A DNA stretch of 64,000 bases from assembly GCF_012489685.1 (NCBI RefSeq), contig NC_080046.1:47083176-47147175 (forward strand), written 5' to 3'. Within the stretch, counting starts at the first letter, position 1; every line of letters begins with the position of its first letter. Made by a program: the position numbers and the translations under genes. The DNA is from Lotus japonicus. Its lineage: Eukaryota > Streptophyta > Magnoliopsida > Fabales > Fabaceae. Below the pieces are notes generated by a model. It had not been told where the DNA came from. It saw nothing but the letters and a program-made list of their open reading frames with translations, and did not search any database. Positions 1 through 12,466 of the stretch are shown piece by piece.

Positions 1-3000
1 AAAATATATTTGCTCCCACTGAATTTGTGATACACACAATCTTCAACAACATTCACCTCAAAACCGAATGAGAGAATTATTTCATGAAATTTGTGGTACC
101 ACTGACGAGATGCCTGCTTTAGTCCATAAATGGATTTTGTCAATTTGCAAACCGTATTCTTTGGGTCTCCTGACACAAAGTTTTCTGGTTGCACCATATA
201 GATTGTCTCATCAATGTTTCCATTGAGAAACGCTGTCTTGACATCCATTTGATGGAGTTCCAAATCATAATGTGCAACAAGAGCCATGATTGTCCTAAAA
301 GAGTCTTTCGATGAAACCGGAGAGAAAGTCTCTTTAAAGTCAATCCCTTCCTTTTGAGTATAACCCTTAGCCACAAGACGAGCCTTATACCTCTCCACAT
401 TACCATTAGAATCCCGCTTGGTCTTAAATATCCATTTGCAACCAATGGGTTTCACACCTTCCGGTAATGGGACAAGTTCCCAAACCTTATTGTCTTGCAT
501 GGACTTATACTCTTCCTTCATTGCTTCAATCCACTTTTCAGAGTTGGAATCCTGCATGGCTTGCTGGAAGTTGATTGGATCAGCTTCCATCATACCATTA
601 TTTTCCTCATGTTCTTGGAGAAAGACTATGTAATCATCTGGAATAGCATTTCTCTTTTCTCTAGTGGATCTCCGCAAAGGTATTGGTTCTTGTAACACTT
701 GTTCTTGAGGATCTTGAGTTTGTTCTTCATGAACCACCATATCATCTTGAGTAGGAGGAGATTCAACAACAATGTCTTGTAGAGGTTCCGTACTTGCTTC
801 ATCAGAAGCAACTGTATGAATCAGTTTTGGAATTGTTACTGACTCTTCCTCTAAAGCAAAGTCCCTAATCTTGTTCTCCCCTCCAAACTCAATTTCCTCA
901 AAGAACATGGCTGTTCCCGTCTCAAAAATTGTCTTTAATTTGGGATCATAAAATTTATAGCCCCTGGATCTTTCAGAATAACCAATAAAGTAGCTGCTCA
1001 CTGTTCGGGATTCCAATTTCTTTTCATTTGGCCTATAAGGCCTTGCCTCAGCTGGACATCCCCATACATGAAAATGTTTCAAACTAGGCTTTCGCCCAGT
1101 CCAAAGCTCATAAGGTGTTTTGGCAGCTGCTTTAGTTGGCACTCTATTTAGAATGTAAGCTGCAGTCTTTAGTGCCTCTCCCCAGAGTGACTCTGGCAAA
1201 GTAGAATGACAAATCATACTCCTTACCATATCCTTAAGAGTCCGGTTTCGTCTTTCAGCCACACCATTCATGCTAGGTGACCCTGGCATGGTGTACTGTG
1301 GGACGATTCCGCATTCCTCTAGGTATTTGGCAAAAGGCCCTGGACGTTGTTCACCTGAACCATCATATCTACCGTAATATTCACCACCACGGTCAGATTT
1401 GATGCTCTTAATTCTTTTGTTGAGTTGGTTCTCAACTTCAGCCTTAAATGATTTGAACACATCCAATGATTGAGACTTTTCATGTATAAGAAATAAGTAT
1501 GCATATCTCGAATAATCATCTATGAATGATATAAAATATTGTTGACCATTCCAAGAAGGTGTTGGAAATGGTCCACAAATATCCGTATGTATCAATTCCA
1601 AGACGCCTGTAGCTCTATATGCACCAAATTTCTTTGTTTTGGTCTGTTTACCTTTAACGCATTCAACACAAACATCAAAGTTTGTGAAGTCAATGGAATC
1701 CAAAATTCCATCTGACACTAGCCGCTCAACTCTATTTTTAGAGATGTGACCTAGGCGCTTGTGCCATAATGCTCCTGAATCGTTATTATCAATTTTACGC
1801 TTAGTACCACGTGATTCCACATTCAGGGATTCACTATAGGTGGCTACAGTGCTCAGCAAATACAGATTATCATATCCAATAAGTGAACCGGTTCCAACAA
1901 TATTTGAATTAAAAGACAACTCGGCTTTACTGTTTCCAAATGAACATGAATAACCTGATTTGTCCAAATTAGAAACTGAAATTAAATTCCGTCTAAATGA
2001 CGGTACCACAAAAGTGTCTTTCAAATCCAAATAAAATCCAGTACACAATAATAATCTAAAATGCCCTATAGCTTCCACCTCCACCGTCTTGCCATCTCCA
2101 ACATAGATGTATCTTTCAACATCATTTGGCTTCCGGTAGCTTAGGCAACCCTGCATTGAAACACTGATGTTAGTAGTTGCACCAGAGTCTAACCACCAAG
2201 TGTTTCTAGGTACTGAAGCTAAATTGACCTCAGAACAGACCAAAGCAAAAAATGTACCTTTCCTTGCACGCCAAGCGTGATATTTAGTACATTTCTTTTT
2301 CATATGCCCAGACACATTGCAAAAGTAACAGGTATCATCCTCTTTCTGTTTCTTTTGTGCTGGAGCATCTGCAGCTTCATTCTTGGGCTCAACAGTTTTC
2401 TTTCTTTTGCCCTTGTCTTTAGAGGTGCTAACAAAATGAGCACTTTCTTTCCTTTCTTGCTTCAACCTTTCCTCTTCTTGCACACAAAATGAAATGAGCT
2501 CGTTAAGAGACCATTTCTCCTTTTGACAGTTATAAGATATCTTAAACTGACTGAATTGTGCAGGAAGAGAAAGCAATACTAAATGAATGAGCAAGTCATC
2601 CGACAGCTCAAGCTTTAGCGCCTTAAGTTTTGAAGCAATATTTGACATGCCCATAATGTATTCCCTTATATTTCCTTTGCCCTGATATTTCATGGAAATC
2701 AAGTTCTGAAGAAGAGTACTTGTTTCCGCCTTATCGCTTTTTGCAAAGCGCTTTTCGATTTCAGCAAGGAAATCTTTGGCACCTTTTATCTCTTCCGAGA
2801 TAGTACCCCTAAAGACCTCAGGAATGCCGCGCTTAATGATCATAAGACTCATGCGATTGGAGCGATCCCACTTCTCATAATCTTTCCTCTGTTCAGAGGT
2901 ACTAGATTCCGTAGGAGAAGCGGGTTTCTCCACCCTTAGTGCAAGGTCAAGATCCATGCAGCCAAGAACAATTTCCATGTTCTCTTTCCAATCCTTAAAA

Positions 3001-3805
3001 TTTGTTCCATCAAGGATCGGAACCGAATTCAGATTAGCAGATATCGAACCGATAGTAGCTGAAAATAGAACAAAAACAAATGCTATAAATATACTCACAT
3101 TAAGAAAAATTGAATCATCAATACGTTCAAATAATGGCATAACCCATCTCAAGATACCTAGTGCACCATCAATATCATGTCTTTTGACAGTAATACTAAT
3201 TGCTAGTGGTACTCTTGTTGTAATGATCAAACATTGATAATAAATCATGTCAAATAACAAACCCTTCTTTGGATTGATTTATCATTCACATGTAAACCCT
3301 TAAAATTATCACATGTTTATCATCACAGGTGTGTATGAAATCCGGCCAAGCATTAACTTTTCCTTTGGGATCCATTAATACTCACATGGATAAACATACA
3401 CACGCACAAACTTTTAATATTTCTTATGAGCAATCTCCATAAAAAGAGGTCACTTTTGTGACTTTCTTATTTTAATTGACTCATTTAAAATATTAAACAA
3501 TTGTATAAAAATACAAACCATAGCCAAAATTTGAAAACACACTAATAAACTCAAGCACTGAAACTCAACCTGTACATGAAATTCATATACACCTAATGTT
3601 GTTGAATCCAAACCAGCAAATATATATTCCAAAGCTTACTGGTCTTATAAACAAAGTTTTTGGATTCAAAAACAAATTGAATTCATACATACAAAAATAA
3701 TACCACTTGCAAATATATATATAAACCAAAAAACTAGTATACATATCAACATATGTAATACGTGAATATCAAATAATCCATATTAGAGACAGAAAACTGA
3801 ATCAA

Positions 3806-3851
<46 letters not shown>

Positions 3852-4297
3852 TGAGACGAGCAATAGCTAGTGGTGCCAGCAAGCCCACCAGTTCGATTTA
3901 AATATTACCAATTTCGTTTTATTATAAGCCAAACGAAACAAGATGCAGTTTATGATTGCATACATATCTGAATTTTCTCAACAATTAAAACGAAAACCCA
4001 ATACTTCATCAACCAAACATGTGATGACCAATGGCAAAATAAAAAACCGAAACTGCAGACATGAAAAAATAACCTAAAATTGAAACCCTAATCTCAAAAT
4101 TACCAAAATCATACATGAATCAGGCATGGGTGGCTCTGATACCACTTGTAGGTTTCTAATAAATAAGGATTTGTTCCTAACCACATGCTTTTCTACCCAT
4201 ATAGAAAATAGGAGCATAATCCTAAACCACACTTGATTAACCCATACCCGAAAAACATGATGAAGATCTAGAGCGGAAGCGTACCTGAATGAGCCAT
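1..4297 (-). CDS. copia gag-pol polyprotein, partial at C-terminus, probably spliced
   Basis: I translated 3058 down to 1 and found no stop: more than 1000 codons. Visible parts are a gag region, a CCHC knuckle ([14 protein letters not shown]), a protease DSGA motif, GAG-pre-integrase (LWHKRLGH), an integrase core ([18 protein letters not shown], then [12 protein letters not shown]), and reverse transcriptase up to [13 protein letters not shown]. The first in-frame ATG of the long exon is at 2978, but gag-like sequence extends upstream to 3058. An ATG in the 5' LTR at 4297 reads M-A-H-S-G before a GT donor (4284-4283). Joining it to the acceptor TTTTCAG ending at 3059 restores frame ([15 protein letters not shown]). 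Exons are therefore inferred as 4285-4297 and 1-3058. The polyprotein would supply particle, protease, integrase and reverse transcriptase. Splicing is inference; the long frame is directly seen. Confidence 0.88.
3059..4284 (-). other. leader of copia A, inferred 1.2-kb intron with a TA microsatellite
   Basis: No coding sequence was recognised. It runs from a GT donor inside the LTR to an AG acceptor directly before the gag frame and includes the primer-binding site. A pure (TA)n tract of about 43 bases occupies 3807-3849. Confidence 0.55.
4132..4144 (-). promoter_or_regulatory. primer-binding site of copia A (initiator tRNA-Met type)
   Basis: Minus strand reads TGGTATCAGAGCC, the complement of the plant initiator tRNA-Met 3' end, two bases inside the LTR edge at 4147. 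It primes minus-strand DNA synthesis and fixes the element's orientation. Confidence 0.9.
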
Positions 4298-4619
4298 GGG
4301 AATCGCTGAAGGATCTGGGGTTGTGATCTTCCAATTGTAGATCACCCTTAGGGTTTCCTGATGTTCTCCTCTGATGGGGATGAGGAGAAACTTTTTACGT
4401 TGTTACGTTGTTATGTCTACAATTGGGGACCATAACCCTATAAGTAACTGCATCAGTTACAATTCTGTTTTCAATATTTCTAATTTGGCCCCTCATCAAA
4501 TTAGAATATTGCCTTATGGTATCCGCACAATACCTTTTCATAACACATATGCCCTTAGCCATAAGATCAATATTAAATAGACCACTTTAGTTTTGGCTAA
4601 TTAAATAATGGCCCTAACA
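4147..4619 (-). repeat. 5' LTR of copia A
   Basis: On the minus strand it starts TGTTAGGGCC and ends AACCTACA, the canonical TG...CA. The end is set by the adjacent primer-binding site. It carries the probable gag ATG (4297) followed by a CAG|GTAC splice donor. The partner LTR is outside the window. Confidence 0.85.
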
Positions 4620-4622
4620 CAA

Positions 4623-5198
4623 TTAAAAGTTACATTTGTGACCCAAAATTCTAACATGCTTAGCTAGCTTATCCGCACAGTCATTTGCTTCGCGAGGGAT
4701 CAAGTGGAAAGTCACCCTATTGAGGTTGGTGGTCAAATCATGGATCTTCTGAATCAGATTGTAACAGAGATGCTCACGAGGGCATGGGTTCAGAATCAAT
4801 TCCACCGCAATCTTGGAGTCCACTTCCACCAAAAGTTCCTACGGTTGAAAATTTAGAACCATTTCAAGCCCTTTGACAACCCCCTGCAGCTCAGCTCTGA
4901 GAGGATTAATTTGGGTAGTGCTATCCACAAATCCTTTGATAATCTTACCTTCCCAGTCATGAATTAAGCCACCACACGCTGCTTTACCCGTCTGGTGGAA
5001 GAAAGAACCATCTGTGTTCAACTTCCAAATGCCCCTCGCAGGTTTAATCCAGTTCATGCAAGGCTTGTTGGTATGAAGGTTGGAAATATCACTTTGAAGG
5101 GGACTGTTTCTAGTCACTTCTGCAGTAAAATTCGAAATCACAATTCGCATCAAAGGTATAGTTGTACGTTGACTCTCTCTCGTGTAAATGGTATACAA
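4623..5198 (-). pseudogene. LINE-type RNase H domain (RVT_3-like), one internal stop
   Basis: Two pieces in one frame, 5198-4839 and 4832-4623, are separated by a TAG codon at 4836-4838. Together they cover a plant RNase H-like domain of the kind found at the 3' end of LINE ORF2 or as orphan copies. The catalytic acidic residues are visible in order: D in LNTDGSF, E in LRAELQG, D in LLVEVDSK, and the last D in REANDCADKLAK. The family cleaves RNA in RNA-DNA hybrids. The stop and isolation make this a relic. Copia A inserted at its 3' edge. Confidence 0.75.
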
Positions 5199-5249
5199 TT
5201 AATGTTTCAAACCAAGCTCATATACTTAGCTTGTGCAGTTAGCTAGTTA

Positions 5250-7044
5250 TTAATATATCCATAATCCATGCCTTAATCATAAAAAAAAAACCGCTTTGTA
5301 GTGTAGAGGAGAGGGTTTGCCACTTTTGTCCTAAAATCCCCAATTGACTAGTACGGTGGGAAAAATAATTGATATTCTAAAGGGAGGACTTTGTAGTGTT
5401 TAGGATTTGTCACTTTTGTGACCTTCCATGTATGATAGTATCATATGATACAAATTAATGTGGATAGCTATTTTAGTAGCCATAAAATTGAAGTTACACT
5501 TAGATCACAAAATGCATATATTAATGGGACGAAGTTATTAATTTTAACCAGAAGTTTTGAGTTTAAGTTGTTAGAAACGCGGCGCTACGTTAAATATTTA
5601 AAGAAAGAAAGACTTTTACATCACATAAAATTATATTCGACTTAAATGTAATTATCTCGATGAAAATATATAATTTTTTAGGGGCTTATTGTGGTATCTT
5701 AAATTATATTAAAGTGTGGTACTTAAAATAATGTAACTAATAATTAATAAAAATATATGGTTTGATGAAGTCAACATTCATATATTTGTATTAATATTTT
5801 TTAAAAAAAAACTGGTACATCGGAAAGATAAATTGCACCCTCTAGGAGTTGATTTCTGGTCCTCCTCACCTCAATTTATATGTCTCATTACCTAACTATC
5901 TTTCAGGGACTTTTAAAAAAAATTAAATGTTATTATTATTATCTTTATTTGAAAAGTAATAATTCAGACAGTTCTCAACTCTTCTTTTTCTGCAATATAA
6001 AAATTTTCTTCAAAAGCAGAGTATCAAAACTTGCACTATCGTTTTTATCATTCGTTGACCACAATCTCCAAATGCCCCATTCTCACTAGCTGCACTTCAG
6101 TTTTCTTCCTCATTTGGTGAATATCATCACTTACTTAAGTTAGACCTAAAAAATCTTTCTCCATTTCTGTTTAATTCTGGTGCTTAGTGTTTTTTTAAGG
6201 CGAAGCCCGTCATGTAACATAAAGAAAAGGTGATATGATATACTACTAATAATATTAATATACTACATAAAAAGTGATTGATATAAGAATTATTGAACTG
6301 ACATAACATCCCATATATGGAATGCGATTGAGTGGGATTTGGGCACAACTTTGAAACTATCAGTGGTTTTGCAAGTCCTACGTGTGAGGTTGTTTTCGTC
6401 ATTATGGAAGGAATTGACCTGCTTGGGTAGGGTAGTGAAATGAAGGGACGTGTGAGAGTGATTGGGGCATGTATTAATTATTTAATTGGGACGTGTGTGA
6501 GTCGATTAGTGATGATCAAATTTGAATCCTGAAATTTACTTTCAGCACACCATACCCATCGCTGCTGTAAGGAACTTGAAAAGTTTGGATCCATGTATTA
6601 ATTTGGGGTTATTATGAATGGAAAATTATGGTATTAATTAATCTTTGTGTTTTGTTTCACTTTGGGACCAAAATACCAAAGAATATTATTCTCTTATTCT
6701 CTTGGCTTGGAATGTTAATGAAGAATGGTGCATTTACAGAATGAGTTGACAATGAGGAGTTTGATTTTGTAATTTATGTTCGTTTTCTCTTTGGAATGTC
6801 TTGGCTGTAGAAATTTTATTGAATATTTTGGTCTCCATTCTGACCTGAGGTTTTTTAACGACACTACTCTCTAGACTTCTACATGCAATCGGTAGTTGAA
6901 TGTTTGGAAACAAGTTTGTGATTTATAAATATCGCAAACATCGTAAGTTTGAAGTGCCACTATTAGTAAATGCACCTACATATTTAACTGTGTTTATAAT
7001 GGTTAAAAGTGATGGTTAAATCCAAGGTCTGAAGTTCGATCTTT
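5250..7044. other. no gene recognised, AT-rich intergenic DNA
   Basis: Short open frames on both strands have no recognisable domain or codon pattern. No RNA gene and no terminal inverted repeats were seen. Confidence 0.5.
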
Positions 7045-7345
7045 AAAAACTACTCTATTGAAAAAAATCTATGGTCTTCATCACATAAGTTGGAATGGTT
7101 ACATAGAAAAATATTTTTATTTAATAATACGGGGTAAACATAATTCAAGTAACAATAAAATTTTTAAATAAAATAAAAAAATAATTTTAGGGACTTAGGG
7201 AGTAAATATTGTCAAATAATGTGATTCTTATATGATTTTTTTATTAATTTTTTAAATATAAATTTTTTCAACCATAATCTCAAATAAACAAAGTATTTCT
7301 TAAAAACTTTATTCCCTAAACTTATGTGTGTGATATATATACACA
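7045..7345. repeat. direct repeat A, left copy (intact)
   Basis: Shares a diverged order of blocks with 8003-8720: CTTCA/CACATAA, then GTCAAATAATGTGATTCTTA (identical), then TTCAACCATA, then CTTATGTGTG. It ends where the LINE poly(T) begins and keeps the arrangement without the fold-back element that splits the right copy. Confidence 0.7.
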
Positions 7346-7992
7346 TTTTTTTTTGTTACAAGGAAGGGGACTAAAAACCCCTAGCAACAAAACTAGACAG
7401 GATCACCAGGATCAACAGGCCTATCCTTAGAAAGAATATAGTGGCATTCCCCGAACGGGGATTCAAACCAGTGCTCACCAAACTGAAGGTTTAAACCGAC
7501 TTTGGCTAAGTAATCCGCAAGGCAATTACCCTCTCTCGGAACATGTTGAAACACGAGGGAGCCATGCTCACGTTGCAGGTCAAGAATTGCTCGAGCATAT
7601 TCCTTGTAGTGATGGGAATGGGAGGTGAAATATGTTGCACTCAGCAAATCGACAACATCCATGGAGTCGGTCTCAACAATTACTCGAGGTAGGTCTAAAC
7701 TCATGATTGTTTGCACTGCTATCTTCACCGCCAATAGCTCGGAGAGGAAAACGTTGGCTGTGGACAAGGAACCTAAGTTCCAGCTGAAACCTTTGACCCA
7801 ATTACCTTATGAATCCCGAATCGCTCCGCCGCAACTAGCTTGGAGATTAGACGTACCATCGACATTGAGCTTCATCCAACCAGTAACAGGTGGAATCCAA
7901 CCAGTAGCTATGGGGCGCGTGGGAGAGCAATCAAACACACCACTTTGCCAATGGCTTAAGCTGATTGTTAAATGCCCGAGTTGAACATTCAA
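7346..7992 (-). pseudogene. 5'-truncated LINE 3' end with RNase H domain
   Basis: A poly(T) run at 7346-7354 marks the poly(A) tail of a minus-strand element. Upstream in element sense, two pieces (7992-7807 and 7767-7393) are in one frame, broken by TAA at 7804-7806. RNase H residues are seen as D in LNVDGTS, E in FLSELLAVK, D in IVETDSMD, and D in REGNCLADYLAK. This is a second, different copy of the domain at 4623-5198. It lies exactly between the two direct repeats; no short target duplication was identified. Confidence 0.72.
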
Positions 7993-8002
7993 TATTTAAC
8001 AA

Positions 8003-8720
8003 CCGCACTATTAGGATAATCTCTGATCTTCACCACATAAATCAGAATGATTACATGAAAAGATAAATAATGTGTGTGTATATATAAATATATAAATATA
8101 AGGCAAAAATATTTCAAGTATCTGTTAAAATTTTATAGGTACTAAATATCGTCAAATAATGTGATTCTTATATGATTTTTTAGTAAATTATTAAATATAA
8201 AATTTCTCAACCATATTCTTAAATAAAAATTGTATTTGTTAAAAAAAAGGCTTAAATATGTTTTTGGTTCCTCTAAATTCTTTGGTTTATGCCCCTCTAA
8301 TTGTTTTTTTGGAAAACATCTCTAAATGAAAAATAATATTGAAAATCCAGCCCCTGCCATCATCTTCAGTCCATTATCTACTGAATCACCTCACGGACAC
8401 TAACGTGACATATTTTAGGGGACCTAAACCAAAGAACTATAATTTTAGAGGGACCTAAATTAAAGAACCATGATTTTAGAAGGACCTAAAACCCAATTTT
8501 ATCATGGTCTTAAGTTCTCCTAAGATCATGGTTCTTTGGTTTAGGTCCCTTTAAAAGACGGAAGGTGACGACAAGGGTTGGAAGCTTAGTATTATTTTTC
8601 ATTTAGGGGTGTTTTCTAAAAAAAATTATAGGGGTCTGAACCAAAGAACTTGATTTTCGAGGGACCAAAAACATATTTAAGCCTAAAAAAATTATTTGCT
8701 CAACTTATGTGTGATATATG
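8003..8720. repeat. direct repeat A, right copy, split by a fold-back element
   Basis: Matches 7045-7345 block by block, but the match is interrupted at 8249-8683 by an inverted-repeat element and resumes at 8684 with TTTGCTCAACTTATGTGTG. Confidence 0.68.
8249..8683. mobile_element. fold-back MITE with GGCTTAAATATG ends
   Basis: The left end GGCTTAAATATGTTTTTGG is mirrored by the right end CCAAAAACATATTTAAGCC, with further imperfect pairing inside. A-rich flanks (TAAAAAAA on each side) could be an 8-9 bp target duplication. No coding capacity. Ends of this type are widespread in legume genomes. The left copy of direct repeat A lacks it and serves as an empty site. Confidence 0.85.
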
Positions 8721-8961
8721 GGGTTTTCTAAATGACCCATGATAAAGTTTGGGTTAAATAACTCATCATCCAATCACATTGGAGATAAATGAGTTTAAAA
8801 TAAATTAATAAATAAAATATAGATATTCCAACTCATTTACCCCAAAATTAAAGACAACAATGTCGGAAAAATAAAAGCGAGAAGGTAATGTCCATAAGCA
8901 ACGTCACTGATCCTGCAAAAATAAGAATTACAATTAACTAAGGACCAAGAAATCTATATCA

Positions 8962-9363
8962 AATAGGGTTAAATGTGTTCTCCGTCTCTGAACTTTGAGC
9001 GAGATCTGATTTTCGTCCCTCGCCGGAAAATCTTCCTAGCGCCATCCTCAAACTCAATTGTTTGTACGGAAACCGTCCTTGCCGCTGATATAGCTCAGAC
9101 AGCCGTGCACGTGGCATGCCACGTCATTTAATGAAATGACATGGCATTTAAAATTTTAAAAAGAAAAAATTATTTAAATGCCATGTCATTTCATTAAATG
9201 ACGTGGCATGTCCACGTGCACGGCTGCCGGAGCTATATCCGCGGCAAGGACGGTTTCCGTACAAACAATGAGTTTGAGAATGGCGCTAGGAAGATTTTCC
9301 GGCGAGGGACGGAAACCAGATCTCGCTCAAAGTTCAGGGACGATGAACATATTTAACCCTATT
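8962..9363. mobile_element. 402-bp near-palindromic MITE
   Basis: Left end AATAGGGTTAAATGTGTTC and right end GAACATATTTAACCCTATT are inverted copies. The arms stay complementary for nearly 190 bp, meeting at an A-rich centre near 9165. Blocks such as GAACTTTGAGCGAGATCTG and CGTGCACGTGG recur inverted. Non-coding; transcribed, it would form one long hairpin. Confidence 0.88.
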
Positions 9364-10060
9364 AAATATAGTTATATATGACCAGCTTAATAAGGGAAGA
9401 GAATAATTAACTTCATAGAAAGATCAGATTTCTAACAAAAATAACATCCATTAATCATATTGCTAGGGTCACACGATATGGTCACTACAAGAGGATTTGG
9501 TTAAAACAATGGGAGACAAGTGAAAAATCTCATTGAGTATGATTTGTTTGTAGAAAAAGAGAAGGAAGCAGAAATCACTCAATTTTAATTACTTTATCCA
9601 AATGCTGCAAGTTAATTTCTCTAGGAGACAGTAGGGGTAGGCATCCTTTTATTTCACTAACGGGATACTAATGACTCTTTTTTTGCAACTCTTTTATTGC
9701 TACAAAGCACTAGCACCACAGAGATTTTAACTTAGGTGCCACCCAAATAACAAAACACACATACAACTATACAAGTAGGAAATAGAGAGAAACAGAGTTA
9801 CAGGGGAACATGAACCAGAAACAACGAAAAAGAAATACAAAGAAACACAAAGACTCAATCCATTAGGTTACCTCTCTCTCTCTATCACCCTCTCTCTTAC
9901 ACCCTCAATGGTATATCACCATTTTCTCTCCAAATTAATCACTTGTGTTTCCCAAAAAAGCAAAATAACAGTTTCCTTTTTAATAATCAAGCAAATAACA
10001 TTAAGAGGTACAACACACGCACAGAGAAAAACACAGCAAAAAGCAAACAAGTATCCAACC
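9364..10060. other. no gene recognised
   Basis: Non-coding DNA with short purine-rich and CT-rich stretches, for example CTCTCTCTC near 9885. No inverted ends or frames of note. Confidence 0.45.
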
Positions 10061-10693
10061 CTCGTATGATTTTGAGAAAATTATGTTGGCGCAAATAGCA
10101 TGCATCTAAGGGATTGTTTTTAATCTCTCGTATGATTTGGAGAAAATTCAGTTGTCGTCACTAGCACACATCAAATGGATTATTTTTTACTCTCTCGTAT
10201 GATTTGGAGAAAATTCAGTTGTTGCACTAGCACACATCTCATGCGGAACTGGACCAGAAGATAATTTACATATGTCACCTTCCTATATGTACACATTACT
10301 AAATATCACACACATAAAAAACTCCAAGGCACCACAAAATTTACCATTATATATTCATGATAAAACATCATTTTAAACAAGAAAAATATTAATTAGTACA
10401 AGAATAATGTTGCCAATACTTAAGCCTTTGCAAAAGTTTTCAGCACCCTACCCATGTAGTCACATACACTCCACTATGTTTTGCCTCACGGATAGGACCG
10501 TAATTTCAATTCCCATAATTTATTCCCTAACTCTAACACACAAAAACCTCTCATAATCATCCGCTCTCTCAATAACGAATTAAGAGTCTCTCTTTGTTGT
10601 GTCATGCGATGAAGAAATTATGTCTCGCCAACTAATATAATGGACTATAAAACCTGTCATTAATAGCCCCTAAATATCTAACCTAATCTATGT

Positions 10694-12466
10694 TTTTTTA
10701 GATAAGCCAAAATTTATTGAATGAAGTACAAGGGGTACTTCAACCCAATACAGGAAAAGATAGAAACAAAAGAGGAAAAGACACTAACCGGAAAAGCAGC
10801 TCAAAACAAAAACAAAAAAAAAAACCCCTCTCACTGGGAGCAAGTCTTTATAGGAATGCCTCATTAAAACCTTGATAGGAAAACCCCCTTGGGAAAAACC
10901 TAGCAAGGAAAAAGAGTACACTAACTATAAAGACTAAGCAGCACTCCCAGGAGAAATACAAAAACCCAACACAACCCCACTTAAAGTATTATTCTCCAGC
11001 TAACAAAACCAGATTCCATCATACTGCATCACCACCAAACAGCACGCACAGTTCCAAAGGCCATTCCACAAGCCAAAACATCACACTAGGCACAAGTCAC
11101 AGGACATAATAGGTTCCTTCCAAACAGCCCGTGAGTGCAAGCAAAGAAAGTAGACAACCACCCCACAAAACATATAATGCAATTCCATTAACAGACCAGC
11201 AAACCAGCTCACATCATAAGCCTTGAATGCATGATAGTGGAATAGAGTGCCAATCATAAAAAGAGTAACAGAAATCCTTGACATTTGCTTTCATCCAAGT
11301 CCAAGAATGTCTTTTAATTTGATCTAGAGCCTCTTCGTGATTAAATTGATTCCCTCTGAACACAAGTGAATTCCTCCCTAACCAAAGTGTCCAAAGTATT
11401 GCCAGCCACACAGTTAATGAAACCCGCCTTTGGATGTTGCTCCAACCAATTTTAAACTGCATGAGATGGTCCCTTGGAGAAGATGTCGTGCCTAGGTTCA
11501 CTCCAATCCAATCTGCCGCACGCTGCCAGAGATGCGTCGAAACCGGGCACGAAAATAACAAGTGCCAAGTGGACTCCAAATGACCATTACAGAGGCTACA
11601 TTGTGCTTGCCCCTGATCATCCAGTACCTTCCTCTTAATTAGATTCTCCTTGCTGGCAATGCGATCAAGAAGGACTCACCAAGCGAACGCTTTGACCTTC
11701 GAAGGAGCCAAGGACCGCCACACATCAGAAAGCGCCTGATCTGGTTCCAAAGATAAAGATCCCTGCAAAAAAAGATAGGCAGAATTAACTGTATAAAGAC
11801 CATCACCACTGGCCAGCCAAGTCCAGTGGTCAGGAGACCCCTCTATCAACCGAGTTCCTGCGGTATCAGACATCAAGCTTGCTGCCCAGATTTGCTCTCG
11901 ACCCACCAATGGTCTTCTCCACAAAAGCTCCCACTGCCATTTACCATTAATCCAGTTTCCACATTGGTGTATTGAAGCCCATTTTAATTTTGACAAGTGA
12001 TATAAACGGAAGTATTTAGCACGGAAGCAACCACATCCTGACCAATCTTCATGCCAAAAATCTGTACTGTTGCCCATCCGTACTGATTTTTTTGTACCTG
12101 CGTCAAGCCAGCTCACCTCATCAACAAGACATGCCCCTTGAACATCCCGCCACCATGCTGATTCCTGAGGGAAAGAACCAACTGAATACTTTGCTTGAAG
12201 AACCTGGCTCCAAAAGCAGCTGGGATCGGAGCGCCACTTCCACATCCATTTTCCGAGCAGTGCTTTATTAAAAAGAGTTAAATCCTTGATCCCCAAACCC
12301 CCCGTATCTTTGGATTTACAAATAGTAGCCCAGCTAACCCAAGCAATCTTCCTTTCTTCTTCACTTCCACCCCAAAGGAAGTCTCTCATCAACCTGTTGC
12401 AGATTTTAACCACACAGGTAGGCACTTTAAAAAATGACAGATAAAATAATGGAAGAGCAGATAAGA
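10694..12466 (-). mobile_element. 5'-truncated LINE with a perfect 15-bp target duplication
   Basis: TAACCTAATCTATGT occurs at 10679-10693 and again at 12467-12481. A poly(T) run at 10693-10699 is the poly(A) tail, so the element is on the minus strand. It keeps the C-terminal part of ORF2 and about 500 bases of 3' UTR, and is cut off at 12466 just past the reverse transcriptase core. The paralogous segment near 15550 shows the uninterrupted site. These are hallmarks of target-primed reverse transcription. Confidence 0.93.
11214..12466 (-). pseudogene. LINE ORF2 C-terminal part (zf-RVT region), one premature stop
   Basis: One frame from the truncation point at 12466 to 11214, broken by a single TGA near 11673-11675 where W-stop-V is read. 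The start of the fragment, LPLFYLSFFK, is typical of the region directly after reverse transcriptase in plant LINEs. Further on, DFLWGG, KDTGGLGIKDL and the zf-RVT pattern CSLCNG...ESTWHLLFSCP are visible. The RT catalytic core and endonuclease are missing through 5' truncation. Joining across the stop is inference from frame continuity. Confidence 0.88.

Larger units (their letters stand above)
1..4619 (-). mobile_element. Ty1/copia LTR retrotransposon A, 3' part beyond the window
   Basis: Read on the minus strand this holds, in order, a 473-bp 5' LTR (4147-4619), a tRNA-Met primer-binding site (4132-4144), an untranslated leader, and a gag-pol frame that runs off the left edge inside reverse transcriptase. 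The domain order gag, protease, integrase, reverse transcriptase is that of Ty1/copia. The 3' LTR lies outside the window, so neither the target duplication nor LTR divergence can be read. It abuts an older RNase H relic starting at 4623, so it inserted into existing LINE debris. The open frame suggests a young, possibly autonomous copy. Confidence 0.93.

Noticed and set aside
8962..9363. Long hairpin read as a possible microRNA gene
   Set aside because: The hairpin is the whole of a terminal inverted-repeat element; no separate stem-loop of microRNA form stands out.
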